Assembly (NCBI RefSeq): GCF_029784155.1
Contig: NC_073693.1
Coordinates: 159,786,887 to 159,850,886 of the forward strand
Direction: 5' to 3'
Length of the DNA stretch: 64,000 nucleotides
DNA from: Uranotaenia lowii
Lineage: Eukaryota; Arthropoda; Insecta; Diptera; Culicidae
A program made the position numbers and the translations under genes. A model generated the notes under the pieces. It was not told where the DNA came from, searched no databases, and saw only the letters and a program-made list of their open reading frames with translations. Shown piece by piece: positions 11,555-24,469 of the stretch (position 1 is its first letter; every line of letters begins with the position of its first letter).

Positions 11555-14163
11555 TATTTATTTATTTATTTATTTAAGTCTTTGACTGCCGTCATACAGA
11601 CCGAGTATTAAAATCACTTATGATTAAATTAAAGTTATGTTAATGCTAGGGAACGTCACGGATTGCACATTTAAACATTGATTTGGATACATTGAAGCCA
11701 AACAAGTGTGACACATCGTTGAAGACTTGACAACATCGATTAAGCGGGTGGTTTTGTCCAAAAACTGTTTTGCTTCTAGGTAGCCAGAAGGTGGTTTGGT
11801 TGCGCAAACGGCGTGCTGGGGCGTGTAAACTCAAGCTTTGGAGCAATTGTGGACAGTCAACAGTGTTTGTCAGGATATCGTATACAAACATTCTTTGCAA
11901 ATATGTTCTTCTTTGACTCAGAGACTATATAGACAGAAGAGCGCATCTTTGTAAGTAAGGCGGTAGCCTTACGGGGTCTCGCCAGGGCAGTCGACGCAGA
12001 GCATAACGAAGAAATTTTTTCTGAATTCGTTCGATCCGTTCGATATGAACAGAGCGGTAGGGTGCCCAAACTGGTGCCGCATATTCCAAGACACTTCGCA
12101 CTAAAGAGCAGAACACTGTCTTGAGAGCATATGGGTCCTCGAAGCTTAAAGTATTTCTTCGCAGGAATCCAAACATAGCGAAGGCTTTAGCTGTTGTTGT
12201 CGCGATATGCTGATTAAACGATAGCTTCTGATCAAAGGTTACTCCTAGATCCTTAATGGTGACAACTCTTTCAAGCGGAGTGCCACCAAAAGCGTATTCG
12301 AAGTGCACGGAGGCTCTGGTTCTAAAAAAAACTGATACACTTGCACTTATCGGCGTTTACTTCCATCCCATGTTTTCCACACCATGCGAGTAGTCTATTG
12401 ATGTCTTCTTGAAGCGCAGCACAGTCCACTCTCGAGTCAATGATCCTGTAGATTTTCAAATCGTCTGCGAACAGTAGCTTTGGCGATTGAATGAAAGTTG
12501 CAAGATCGTTAATGAAAATCACAAAGATAAGCGGTCCTAAGTGACTTCCCTGTGGAACACCAGACGGCATATCGAAACTAGTGGAATGAATTCCACAAAT
12601 ATTTATAAATCCATGACGATGTAACAGGTAGGAATGCAACCATTTGATTGCCCATTCTGGGAATCCGTAGCGCTTAAGTTTCTCGATCACGATCATATGC
12701 GGCACTTTATCAAAGGCTTTGGCAAAGTCGACATATATTGAGTCCACCTGCAGTTTTTTACCAATCGCTGTATGCAATTCACTGGCATAGCACATCAAGT
12801 TGGTCAACGTCGATCTTTTCCGAATAAACCCGTGCTGGACCTCGGCAAGTAACGGTGTAGCTGCTGAATAGAGCCTTTCGTACATCAAAACTTCGAGCAC
12901 TTTTGAGAAACAGCAGAGTATTGAAATTGGCCGGTAGTTCTCCACACGATGAGCATTTCCAGAATTATGAATTGGAGAAATTGAAGCAATTTTCCAACGG
13001 CTAGGAAAAACTCCTTCTGAGATGGATCGGTTGAAAATTAGACAAAGCGGTGTTGCAAGGGAAACAGCTATTCGCGAAACCAACGACGATGGAATTCCAT
13101 CTGGACCTGGACCTTTCGATGGATCAAGTTTACTGAGAATGTTTAGCACCTCTTGCTCGGCAAATAGAGGCTGGGGTAGCCTGACGTCATAGTTCGACAG
13201 ATTTCCAAAATAGTTATCAGCACAGTTAGGAGTTGACGAGCTATATACGCTGCTGAAAAGTTCGGCAAACAAATCAGCTGATTCTTTGATACTGCTCGAG
13301 GTGCATCCATGAAACGATACAGAAGATGGAACCGGATTTTTAAGGCGGCGGCTGTTCATGAACTTCCAAAAGCTGGATGGATCTTCCTTAACGTTGCGTT
13401 CGATGTTTGATATGTATCGTTTAAAGGCAGTTTTTCGCAGGGCTGAGTACTCGACTTCTAAACGAGACAAGATCGATTTGTTTTGATCAGATTTCTCCTT
13501 GAAGTAACGTTTCCGAGCTTTGCGAACTGAATTGCGGCTTCTTCGTAGTTCAGAGTTCCACCAAGGGAGCTTAAACGGCTTATGCCTGCTTGGTCGTCTA
13601 AGAGGGGTGTTCTCACGCAGTATAACCCAAAGTTGGTCATAAAACGTAGAAAGTGCACTATCAATATCCAGATTGGCAAACGCTGAGTGCCAATTTTTTT
13701 CGGCTAACGAATCTATCACACGACCGGTATCACAGTGCGTAAAATCTAAGCTACAAGTATCGGGGCGAACTGTGTCGATAATCTCTTCATAAGTATTGTC
13801 AATCAATAAAATTGAAGCATGATGATGTCGATCGGTATTTAAAATGGCGTGCGGCGGGTTTGCAGTTTCTGTAAGATCTGGTCTATTCACAAATATGAGG
13901 TCGAGGATTCTGCCATTGACATTTACGAGCGAACAGATCTGAGATAAACCAGATGCAATAGTACACTCAATTACAGCCAGTTCCTGTTCGGTTGAGGCGT
14001 TTATTGGCAGAAAACTATCAGTATCCTCGTCAAAACTCCAGTTTAAGTTCGGTAAGTTATAATCTCCGGCAACGACGATAATATCTTGACTAGATGCGGT
14101 ATTCGTTAGCTGATCAATTGCTGACATATGGGACAAATATTGAGCAGTATTCGCTATTTTCGT
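11555..14163 (-). mobile_element. 5'-truncated non-LTR retrotransposon (Jockey/CR1-like)
   Basis: The reverse transcriptase remnant on the minus strand is followed at its 3' side by an AAAT-type microsatellite tail (plus strand TTTATTTATTTATTTA, from about 11555). The open frame starts abruptly inside the endonuclease domain near 14163, and ORF1 and the start of the endonuclease are missing. That is the usual outcome of incomplete target-primed reverse transcription. Clade assignment between Jockey, CR1 and relatives would need a tree. Confidence 0.85.
11646..14163 (-). pseudogene. endonuclease/reverse transcriptase ORF2 remnant, broken
   Basis: This encodes the end of an apurinic-type endonuclease (VAGDYN motif near residue 25 of the 604-residue part) followed by a non-LTR reverse transcriptase. 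Visible RT blocks are KGPGPDGIP, NYRPIS, VDFAKAFDKVPH, SGVPQGSHLGPL and the catalytic FADD (12460-12471). The frame breaks in a run of eight A/T at 12324-12331; one base fewer would continue into the next segment (12308 down to 11925). That segment ends at an in-frame stop (11925-11927), after which the same frame continues to 11646. The catalytic core is intact but the protein is interrupted twice, so this copy is dead unless the homopolymer is a sequencing error. In the cell such a protein nicks target DNA and copies its own RNA into the nick. Confidence 0.85.
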
Positions 14164-14249
14164 TCAAATCGTAACTTTAGAAAATTGGTCCTAAACCTAA
14201 AAGGTGAGCTTTCATCGTTGGTTAAAATCTATTAATTTGTTTATGAGTC

Positions 14250-14590
14250 TGTAAGTAAGTATGTAAGTAAAAATGTTATTTCAAAATCTTGAAATATCTA
14301 TTTTTTCGAAGGCTCGCAAACAAACACCCCTCCTGATGAAATCAAAGAGTTTAGAAGCAGCAGGTTAATTTATGTGACAGTTTAAATTTCTTCCTTAGTA
14401 AATTTATAGTTGTTGTATTTTGAGGTAAATTTTTGTTATTTAAAAAATAGGGACGTTTTCCCAGAGTAAACCATACTAGGATAAAAGGCTAGAAACCCTA
14501 TCAAATGACGAAGTTTAAAGGGAAATTTTTCAGGGGAATAGTGCGAGGGCCTAGGGAATGGAATGAAGGCAAAATGTTATTTTTTTGTTG
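14250..14590. repeat. fragment of the 957-bp TA-flanked element
   Basis: The segment matches internal sequence of the element at 31841-32797, with the same blocks in the same order: GAAGGCTCGCAAACAAACA, CTCCTGATGAAAT, AACCCTATCAAATG, GTGCGAGGGC and GAAGGCAAAAT. The terminal repeats are missing here. Confidence 0.65.
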
Positions 14591-17187
14591 TTCTTAAACT
14601 TTTATAAGTAACTAGCTGACCCGGCAAACTATGTTAAGCCTGTAATTTTTTTAATTAAATTTTGATATTTTAGCACTGTTCCTTAGTCAGCCTTCCTTTA
14701 AGTGTATAAAAGCTAGTGGATCCCTTTGTATCAGAAAAAAAATCCAGAATTATGGTTCGTTATTCGAATTTCATTATTTTAAATCCATTCAAAAAACCGT
14801 TAATGGAATGGAAAATATCATACATAAATTTATATTCAAAACCGGCAGTTCGTGACACAAAAACGCTCATACGATTTGCTCTAATAAGTTCGATAACTTT
14901 TGTTTAGCGAACTTTTTTTCTTGTTGAGGTAGCGTATAATAAAGTTCTGCTAATGATCAGCTCCGGTAGCTTAAGAACGCTTAATTTATCAAGTTTCAAT
15001 TTAGTTTAGTCATCATTCCTATTCAGAAACCTCTATCCGATAAAGTATTTTAAAAATGTTGAAGATTGATTTCAACAGAAAATAGATCTTTTTTGCTGGA
15101 GTTGTCATAAATAGAGCTATAGTTTCGATTTGTGTTAACCTCTGTATTTAAATACATTACAGATTTCTTTAAACATGCTCGTCAGAATAGAAAAATTAAA
15201 AAATGGACCCGGAACATTTTAAGAATAATGAATATAAAATTAATTTTTAATTTTTTTTAATTATTTCAAATGTCTTTTTTTCGGACTTTGCACTAAATAA
15301 ACTAATTGAATCTTATTGTGAATTTACAGAGCTCAGTTTGACAAATATTGAACAATTCAAAAAAAGTTACTATTCATTTCATTTTACAGCAACACTTTTC
15401 TAATCAATATAATGTTTGAAAATGTCTTCAAAATTTGTGTCATCATTATCTTTTTTTCAATTTTCAGTTAGGGATTGGCAAATTGCACTAAGAATTAAAG
15501 AATTTTGAAAAAAAAAGAATTTCAACTTTCTTGTATTTAGATTATTTTTCTCTAAACGGGCAAACCCTGAGTGAAAGTAAATCTATTTTGAGTACTTGGA
15601 ATTAAAAATTCAAAATATTTAAAATTTATAGTTTATGATCGTAAGATAAGAAACTGTAATCCAGACAGTTAAATTTAATTCTGAATTTTATTGTTAATTT
15701 ATACCAATATTCTTAATTTGGCTTTATGAATCTGGATTTTCAGTTATATTAAAACGTTAACTTAAATGCTGGATTATCGTTGATCTTGATTTTATTTTAT
15801 TGGTCGAATTTAAGTGTTTATATTCTTTGATTTACTTATGCTTGACAGATTGTTTTTTTTAGATCTTATATCTGGTACGAAACTTTTTTTTTGTATTTTT
15901 GAGTATTGGTTCAGATTTTTCTCTTTACTTAAATGTTCGAAATTTTAGGTGGCATACTTTTTACTTAAAATTTAATTTCTATATTCTTTCAAGTTTTTAG
16001 TACTTGATGATATTATTCATTACGATCTTTTTTTTCTGACTTTTGAAACTGAGAGTTGGATCTAATATAAAGATAAAGTCCTATATAGCTAAAATTTTCA
16101 AAAGATCCGATTAACCACTAAGCATGAAAGGTAGTGTGGATTTTCCAATGTTTCCTGATCCTCCAATCCGGTTTTATGATAATGATTCAGGGTAGGGACT
16201 AACGGGTAAAAAAAACACCATTTTCACGATTTTTTTCTAGAGCTATCGTTCAAACAAATGTATTCAAATTTTTTGCATTATACAAAGCATTGTTAAAAGA
16301 ACATTTTGTAATTTTTTCGAAGAAAAATATTGAAAAACGAGCCGGTGACGGAGCACTTTCGAGGATGCTTTTTAGAAAACAAGATTTCCGGTGGACACTG
16401 TATCTCAGCACAGAATCATCTGAAGTCAAAAAATCAGAGCGAAATATTTTTAATAGATGTTTTTCTGGACCCCAACGTTTATATTTAACTTAAAAAAAAT
16501 TAATGAAATTTTTGTGGCTGTTTGAAGTAAAAACTAAGATTTTTCACGAAAAAATCCGCCATTTTTTATCTGTAAAATCTCCCCAAAGTAAAAAAAAGAA
16601 AAACGACGGGGTCTGGTATTTTATATGTAGAAAATATGTTCCAAATTTGAAAAGAATCGGATAAGTAGTTTTCAAATGACGATGTCCACGGACTTTAAAA
16701 ATGTGCTTTCGAGAAAAACGCGTTTGAAGTTTCTGTTCTTGCTTTCTTGCAGTATTAGATAGGAGGAGATAAAGACCTATAAATTCTACAGTTTTGCTTC
16801 AATTGACTTGAAAATTTGACACAACATTCTTGAAATGTTTTACAATAAGAAAATAAAAAAATAAAAATCGATTTTTTGAAAGTGTTAGACCCTACCCCCC
16901 TCCCCCCCCCCCCTTAACAAAGACGATATCGATTTTTAAATCAAATTTAAAGTAGTCTAATAAATTTCTGCAACCATGTTTTACGCTCATAGGAGTTCAG
17001 TACTGGTTTTAAAAATATGAAACATGCCACATACCCCTTTACAGAAAAAATAATCGAAAAGTATTGAAAAAAGTGATTAATCTTACCCCGTATTACGGTA
17101 CTGAGTTAGTAAAATTTAGTTATGTGGATTCTGAAATATAGCGTGCCGAATTGTGTTTTTTTTTTTCATCGCGGTCTTAGAGGAGAT
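14591..17187. other. AT-rich non-coding DNA with transposon relics
   Basis: No gene recognised. CTAGCTGACCCGGCAAAC at about 14611 resembles the end of a widespread insect repeat (from memory). A run of C residues lies near 16898-16913. Around 15590-15770 there are scattered CTGAATTT/GAATCTGG words like degenerate versions of the 13-bp satellite. Confidence 0.4.
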
Positions 17188-18094
17188 TCGTTTGCTATAT
17201 CTCAAAACCAGAATGTCTAATCAAAATCAAAAGTTCTAGAAAAATGAGCCCAATAGAAAAAAAACAACAATGCTGTTATCTAAAAAAATAATTGAAATAA
17301 ATTTTTTAAGCTATTAAACTTCATTTGAAAAATCAACAAAATGTGAATTTATAATCTTTTTTTATCACTTTCAGATATTCCCCACATGGAATAATAATAA
17401 AAATAATGTTTCCAATATGTCAATGGTTGGAGAGTATAAAATGAACTGTATTATGACATATTTTCAAAGCAACAGTCAACTCTAAATTTATATTTATGGA
17501 AAGTTTTCCATAATACATGTTTTGAGTTCAATTGATGCCTTGAGTCCAAAAAGATTGTTTTCATCTGAATGGAGAATGATCATTGATAATCATGAAGTAA
17601 CTAATAATTTTCCAATATCTAGGTATTATCTATGAAGTAATTACTGAAAAAACTGTTTTCATCTATATGGTAATTAGATTATGCGCCTTAATGTATGCAA
17701 TCTCTTTAGGGATGAAAACAAACTTATTGAATTCTCTTGATTTTACACTCACACACTGCGAAATGAGTACTAATGTGGCCAAAAATAGTAAATGGACCTA
17801 TTATGTTTGAAATTAACTTGATTTTCACCAAGTGTTGGATAAGGATCAATGAAGGAATCAGGTCTCCTAAAATAAAGGATCAATTCTCCTTTAATTTAAA
17901 GAATATCACAGTTTTTTGTCGTCTCTCGAAAAAGCTACTAGTTCATCTATGGGTTCAAGTATAATTCCAATCTTTGGAGCGTAGAAATTTGAAAATACAT
18001 GCTGTCAGAAAATGCAAAAGACGGTGAGTTGCTTGATTTTTTGAAAAAGATATGATGAAAATAAGAAAAAGGAACTAAGTATACCCATTCTCCC
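17188..18094. mobile_element. degenerate copy of the GGGGAGAAT TA-flanked element
   Basis: It aligns by eye, in order, with the better-preserved element at 52641-53567: TTAGAGGAGATTCG at the left, then TATATCTCAAAACC, GTTCTAGAAAAAT, AACAACAATG, ATTCCCCACATGG, and CTAAGTATACCCATTCTCCC at the right. Ends have decayed. The open frame at 17773-17964 lies inside it and is not a gene. Confidence 0.6.
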
Positions 18095-18925
18095 ATAATG
18101 TGTTAAAACTGCCGAATCTTGTCTATTGGTTTCTGAATTAAAAAAAAGCTGAAGTTTGGTGTTTGGCGGCTTAGATTTTCTTGCCGCCCTAATGTGTTTG
18201 ATAATGTTAAACAATACACCGAGGAAATATAGAATTTTGTGCTGATATTTTTTTGCAAATCAGATATGTACATGTTTAATTAAAAGACAATTTTCTCATA
18301 AAGATCATTTTTCATCAAAATCCTGTGGTTGATTTTTTTAAAATAAAATTTGAGTTTTTTGCAAGAAACAAAACTTCGAAAATTCACTCAAATTCTACTT
18401 TTTATTTGTGATTTTCAGCTAAATTGTGTGTACAAACTAAATTCGGTTTAAAATTTAAAATCTGGCAATCGAATTGGCAAGCAATTTTAAGTTTATGATT
18501 TCTTGATTTCCTCAACAATTTATGGTGAATGTAAAATTTATTTACCTACATGCTTAATCTTTTCGGATTTTTGAATCTGCATTCTGAATCTGAATGCTAA
18601 ACCCAAATTTAAACAATTGAGCTTGGAATCCGTATCCGGATTTCTATACGATTGAAATGTACAAAAAAAACGATTTCTGAATTTTAATTCCAGATCAGAA
18701 ATTTATGAGTCAAGTTTTAGAGCCCTCATCCAGGAATATATATTTTTTTAAATTCTGTAGTTCAGGTTAAATTTAAATTCACAATTTAAATTATTTATTT
18801 TTAATCTGTATTGTGAATCTGCATTCAAATATGAATTTCATATGATGAATCTTAATCTGAGTTTTCAATTTGGGATTGCCATTTCGAAGCTTTAAATGTT
18901 TGAATTTAATGTGAGAATTAAGTTT
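18095..18925. other. AT-rich non-coding DNA with scattered CTGAATCTGAAT words
   Basis: No gene recognised. Words such as GCATTCTGAATCTGAATGC (about 18578) and AATCTGAG recur through 18560-18870. They equal the reverse complement of the 13-bp satellite found elsewhere, so this may be a decayed array in inverse orientation. Confidence 0.35.
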
Positions 18926-18929
18926 AAGA

Positions 18930-19070
18930 ACTTCGAATCGCTGGTTCACTGATGGCATGGGTTCGATTCCCATCTCGGTACTGGGTGTTAAATGTTAATC
19001 TTAAGTTGTCCACGTCGTTTATTCAGTCTGTAAAGCCTAAATCGGCTAAGACGATGTATGTCTTTTCAAA
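18930..19070 (+). repeat. tRNA-derived SINE
   Basis: A perfect T-arm-like hairpin (ATGGG-TTCGATT-CCCAT, about 18957-18973) contains the B-box GGTTCGATTCC. It is followed by a non-tRNA body with AAAGCCTAAATCGGCTAAGACG-type sequence. The A-box side is not clear, so the 5' end may be truncated. It is not a functional tRNA gene, because acceptor and anticodon stems are absent. Confidence 0.65.
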
Positions 19071-19654
19071 ACTATTACCAAAATATTGGAAATGCATATG
19101 ATCTCGAAAAACATGATTCAATTTTGATATGGAATGCAAAATCAAATTTGAACAAGGATTTCGAAGCAGCTTTTCATTTCTAATTTCTTATGATTATCCG
19201 AACTGAAAATCAAGAATACTGAAATGGATACAGAATCCGAAATAAGAAAAAAAGAAATATAATTTGGTTATGAGAATTTTGGAAACTTCCGAAATGGGTT
19301 TAATTTAATTTAAAAATTAATAATGAGACCTGAATTTCTATGCACAAGTGAGAAATTTTTTATACAGTGTAGTAGAATTTTAAACCAGGGATGGGTTTTG
19401 AGGTTTTGGCATTATTTTTAGTCTAGATTGTTGCCCTTGATTAACCTTACTCTATTATCATAATTTGATTCTGAATTTAAAATTTGAGTGTAGAGTAGAA
19501 TACCTCGCATGCTTTTTGGATCTTCATAAAGGGAGTTTAAACACCTCCCCCCTTCCCCCTTCCACGTTCCTACGGCAATGCTTCACACATCACACAAATG
19601 TATGGTTACCCTGTAAAGAAATTTCGAAAACACAATAGAACAGTTCACACCTAT

Positions 19655-19910
19655 ATCGTGAAAACCTTCAATTTTTTCAATCAGGAGTAATTTTCTAGTT
19701 AAAAATTTTTTGGTAAAAAGTCATTTTTTTTCGTTTTTTCTGGTCGTAGGTCGTGTTAAAAACCTTGAATTTTTTTAATCAGGTAAATTTTCAACTTGAA
19801 CATTTTTTGGTAAAAAGTCATTTTTTTCGATATTTTCTGGTCGGAGGTCGTGTGAAAAACTTTGTATTTTTTAATCAGGCAAAATTCTTAATTAGAAAAA
19901 TTTTTATCCT
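19655..19910. repeat. minisatellite, about 97-bp unit, roughly 2.5 copies
   Basis: TTTTTTGGTAAAAAGTCATT occurs near 19708 and again near 19805, each followed by TTTTCTGGTCG.AGGTCGTGT and then AAAACCTT-AATTTTTTxAATCAGG. The third copy is partial. No coding significance. Confidence 0.7.
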
Positions 19911-20640
19911 GAGGCCTCGAAAATTAAGGAAAAATTACGCTAACAACTATAACAACAGGTTTTTTAGTAACAAGCAAAACAAAGTTTGGAGAAAAACAAT
20001 TTGACACGGCTTGATTTTTAAAACATAATTGTACAAGTGTGTTTTCAAAATCGGAAAGGGCCTTGCACTTTAAACAACTATAAATCTCGTCAGCATTGTT
20101 TGTTTAGAAAATGTTAATTAAATAGGGACCTTAAATTAATACTCCAATTCAAAATATGGTATGAACTGGACACCCAACAAAATTTATTGAGTCAGTTTAT
20201 AGTGCCAGGAATATTATGATACTAACTTGACTAATTCATACGTCAATTTACTCAAACGGCCTTCAACGAAGTCATATCTCTAATGAATTATCCATGCTCA
20301 AAAAATTAAAAACTAATAACTTTGGAAGCAAGAAAATATTAAACTTCTATAATCAATTTGAAGAGTTTTCGCTAGAATCGTGGTAAAAGCTTCCGAAAAT
20401 TCTTTCGAATCTTAGGTTGATCAAGAATTTATTTTTAAATCTATGATCCATTTTTCTGTTGCAATTTTGATTATTAGTAATAGTCCTTTTGCAATTCCTC
20501 TTGAATGAAATCTAAACGTCATCGAAATTGTAACCATTTCATTAGATAACTAAAAAATTTTTTATAAAAAAATGCACCTTATGATTAAAGCTTCTTCTGT
20601 ATCACTGCACAGATTTGCATTTAAAATCGGACCTTAAATT
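19911..20640. other. non-coding spacer
   Basis: I see no gene, repeat boundary or RNA structure in this stretch. Confidence 0.4.
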
Positions 20641-22790
20641 TGATCTGAAACCCACATCGTTGATTGGCTGTTAACATCCGTCGTTGCACTCATCCTTTGT
20701 TCGAACCCTTGTAGATGTAGCTATGCATACAGATGTCGTTTTTATTTTCACTTCATCACCAAAGATTGAAATTTTACGAGGCAAGCAAAACATTAAACTA
20801 CCCCCGGGATCATAAACAAAGTCACGAACACTGTCTGTGCACCATCATCATCATCATCAACATCACAAGTTGCACAAGTTCACCGAAATCATGAAGTGCA
20901 AATATGTATGCTTAGCTAGTTTGTTTGCGTAATTCAGCTACATTTAGCACGATTTGACTGAAGGCTCTGCCGGGTGTGGTGGTGTGCCCAGATATTTTGT
21001 CGAAGTTTCTGTAGACTTTTGATTGGCAGCTTTATGAAAGCAAGGTTTGGATGGCTGTTCCCATAGAGGAGCTGAGTGAGCTCTCGAAGCACACAATTAA
21101 AAACTCTGAAACTAGAGAACAATAACACGTTGCAAGTTTCACTGTTCACGACTATCAGCATTTCTCTTGGTACCAGCATCACCGAAGCAATGGATAACAA
21201 ACAATAACTGCCACGTGCATCCTGAGCTCGGTGCTGGGCTTCTCGTTGTTGGTGACAAGAGCAACCTCTCCACCTAATAAATCATGGAGACCCAATCTTC
21301 TTCGCTCGCCGTGTAGCAGCAATTGTTTCCGTTCTTCTGTTCCGTTTCTGTTCGTGTGCACATGTAACGGAACACTGCTGTTGAGTTACCTACTATCCTG
21401 CTTTAACTGATGAAGCATATAATCTGTCATGTACAGAGAAGATAGACCGGGTAGCGCTTTAAAGTTTATTCATCGCGGCTTCCATGTGGAATCATCAACA
21501 GCAACGACCATCACCCGAACCCGAGCACTGCCAGATCATCGCCGCCACAAACCCACAGAGGAGTGTATAGAGTAGAGTACAACTGATCAACCGTACACAG
21601 CGCTGACGAAGAGTTCATGAAGACGTACATATACCTTTTTATCTAGCACAAATGCACTTGCCAGCGATATAATTCACAGAATGCTCCTTTCCGCTGTTCG
21701 TTTCGTTATCCTTGATGATGCTGACGTACAATTGGATTCACAACTTTCACTTCCATCCCACCGTGTGGTAGAACAACGACCGATAAAACAGCACGAACTG
21801 CGATGTGCCAACTGCGTGCAGAAATCCCAACGAGCCTCCCAGCTACTCAAATTTCTTCCACCCAATAGTAGCATCCAGCTTCAGCTTCAAGCCCCAAGCT
21901 TCAACTTCAGCCCCAAAGTAGAGACATGACACAGTACGAAGAAGAAAATTCAAAGTCATAAATAACACCAGCCCAGTAATACCGTACTGAGCACAACCCG
22001 AGGAAGTCCGCTCGAAGTATTCCAGAACCACGTCCGATAGCCGCGAAGCGCTCGACCTAACTAAACAGGACGATAAATTCTGCCCGTGGAAGAAGGTGCC
22101 TTTTCCATCAACATCCTTTCAAGGGATTCCTATCTCATCCAGTAGCAAAGCACATGGCATCCCACCCGAAAAAGCAGCGAGCCCCCCAAGTGCGAGTCAG
22201 TGGGTGGCACCGTGGGAAATGCAAAAGCTATTTGAGAGTGTGGCCCATCAGCAGTAGTGAGCCGAAACGAACCAACGAACGAAAGCTCGGTTTGTTTTCA
22301 TTCTGTTTGCTTTGCTGTCTGTGTCAACGAACGAACCGCTTGGAATGGCACGAACAACCATACCATGGTAGCCCTCGACTCTTTCTGTATCTGTCCAAGC
22401 GAGCAGAGGAACCCAACAGCAGCTTCTAATTCCGGACCATTCCGGATCCAAAGACGAACCCATCGCCCGACGACGAGGGCTTGGAGAATGGGAAAACACG
22501 TGGAAGCTTCGCTCACAGAGAGAACAAACAGGGAACAACGTGGAATTGTAGTAGAGCGAAATTCACCACCCACTTTACGAGAGAAATGAAATCCACACAT
22601 TCTCCTTCGGAAAAACCCGGAAAATTCACGACGGGTTCATTTCATTCATACCGAGCCGGTAGCCACCTGTAGCTTGCAGTGTTTCGACGGCCAATTACTA
22701 CGAAGGCGACCGGTTTCAAAGGTTTGACGATGGGGAGGCTAATGGCCGTTGATTCATCCGCTCTGTGCTACTCTCGATTTCGATGGTAAG
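20641..22790 (+). promoter_or_regulatory. unique GC-richer block: possible promoter or non-coding first exon
   Basis: This block is clearly richer in G+C than its surroundings, has CATCATCATCATCAACATCAC runs, and none of the dispersed repeats seen elsewhere. It ends with TCGATTTCGATG|GTAAGCG (donor GT at about 22783), an acceptable splice donor on the plus strand, just before the next transposon begins. Overlapping open frames on both strands show no recognisable domain. I infer a promoter, 5' UTR or enhancer segment of a host gene whose other exons are not visible here. Transcript evidence is lacking. Confidence 0.3.
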
Positions 22791-24039
22791 CGTTACGCAG
22801 CATTTCATTGATTGGAAAAGCTCTAAACAATGTTATTTTCAATATCTTTTAAGTCTAGATTTATGGATGAACAAAACTGATTTCTATTTGATTTCAATAT
22901 TTCAACCATATGAGAAAAAATATTTAAAATTAACTAAGCACTATACTGCCCCTACTCGCATAACACTCCCACGTGAATTTTCGAAATTTTTCATCTAACC
23001 TTACTGTTCGTCATTTTGAACATTGGACTTCAATTTCAATATAAAACAATAAAAAAAAAGATTTTGTTCTAGAAATTTCGAAAAAAAATATATCAACTAG
23101 TGACTGTCCCATATGAAATGTACCCGCATAACAGTCCCATACGTGAAATATCACGGATAAAGTTACCTTACAAAATTTCTTTCGGTGAAATAAGCTTTGA
23201 TTTTTAGCTTTAAGTCATTCAAAAAAGATTCAACTCACTTGATGTCAATTCATGCACACTAGTTTTTGAAGGAAGGATAATAAAATAAAGGAAGGATATA
23301 ACTCATCCTGTGAGAAAAGCTATCCGAAACCACTAAAAATTATGAGAAGATTCAACTTACAATGTGGAATTTACGATATTTTCCCACAAGCATGATTCTA
23401 TTATTTAAAACTACATTTACATGTTCAGAAATGATCAAGTCTCAAGTCTTTGAGAAACTAGCTTGGTGAGCAAAACATATTCCGTATGGGACTGTTATGC
23501 GAGTAGATTTGAAAAAGGTCTCGACAATGCTGCCATAACAGTTCCATAACAAACCAGACCTTAACAATAGCCAAATTTCGAAAAGCAGGTCCTGCGATTT
23601 ATTATGACCACCTAAAACACATTGCATTAAACGGTTTTGCCTTTCTAACAGAAAGGTTTGGTTATCGGTCGATTTGAGAGATCATTAATTATGGGTCTTA
23701 GACATACCTTTATAGGTACCTATCGATTCAGCTCGACGAGTTCTGTTGATGTCCGTGGATTTGTATGTGCCATTTTAAAAATGTCTAGAACGTTTTTGCG
23801 AAACTGGGCTGCACAATTAAAATGATTTTAGTCTCAAAAGAATGCATTTTTTTTTCTACACAACCCTTTCAAAAACGGGAAAAAAACAAAATAGTTGAAA
23901 CCGTTTTCTTTACCAAATACATATCATACTTATTATGGCATAAAAAAAAGTTGCTAGTGGCGCCTCGAAGCAGCAGCACCAGCAATCATTTATAAATTGA
24001 AGATAATCAAAATAAAAAAATAATATTTTTATTAACTCG

Positions 24040-24200
24040 AGAATTGAACCAAAACCCTTCAGATCCCAAGTTGCAAGCGCTATCCAATAAACCATCGGCA
24101 CGCTTGATTGAAAGCGGCTCAAACTCAAATAGGTAAAAGGCATTACTAAGACGCACCGTGGTCTGGGCAGTTTCTCAGTCTGCTGGGGCAAATACGGCAA
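24040..24200 (-). repeat. tRNA-like SINE segment, copy 1
   Basis: The minus strand reads TTATTGGATAGCGCTTGC (A-box-like) then TTTGGTTCAATTCTCGAG (B-box-like). The same segment recurs in the second duplication unit. Stems are too poor for a working tRNA. Confidence 0.45.
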
Positions 24201-24280
24201 CAGTGTTTATATCTTACACTTCTTGCTTTTCAATGCAGCAAATGGCGGATGGGCGTTTCCTTCAGAGTCCGCCATGCCTA

Positions 24281-24318
24281 TAGACATTATAATTTCATTT
24301 ATGAAATTATAGTGTCTA
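24281..24318. repeat. 38-bp palindrome, copy 1 (imperfect)
   Basis: TAGACATTATAATTTCATT is followed at once by TATGAAATTATAGTGTCTA. Compared with copy 2 it has two changes in the left half. It may be a hairpin remnant of a short DNA element. Confidence 0.8.
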
Positions 24319-24469
24319 AAGCCATGCCGGGTGTCAACAAAATGCAGAGCCGTACAGGAAACTGCGTTGGGGGGGAATTTATATGAAGATCTTATGACCC
24401 TCGTTTTTTTTACTCGTGTTGAAGAATGAATTTATGTTTTTTTTTTCATTTCTACATACTCATACATAA

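Noticed and set aside
22154..22672. Overlapping open frames in the GC-rich block
   Set aside because: Frames occur on both strands with unrelated compositions, without a domain or splice sites preserving any of them.
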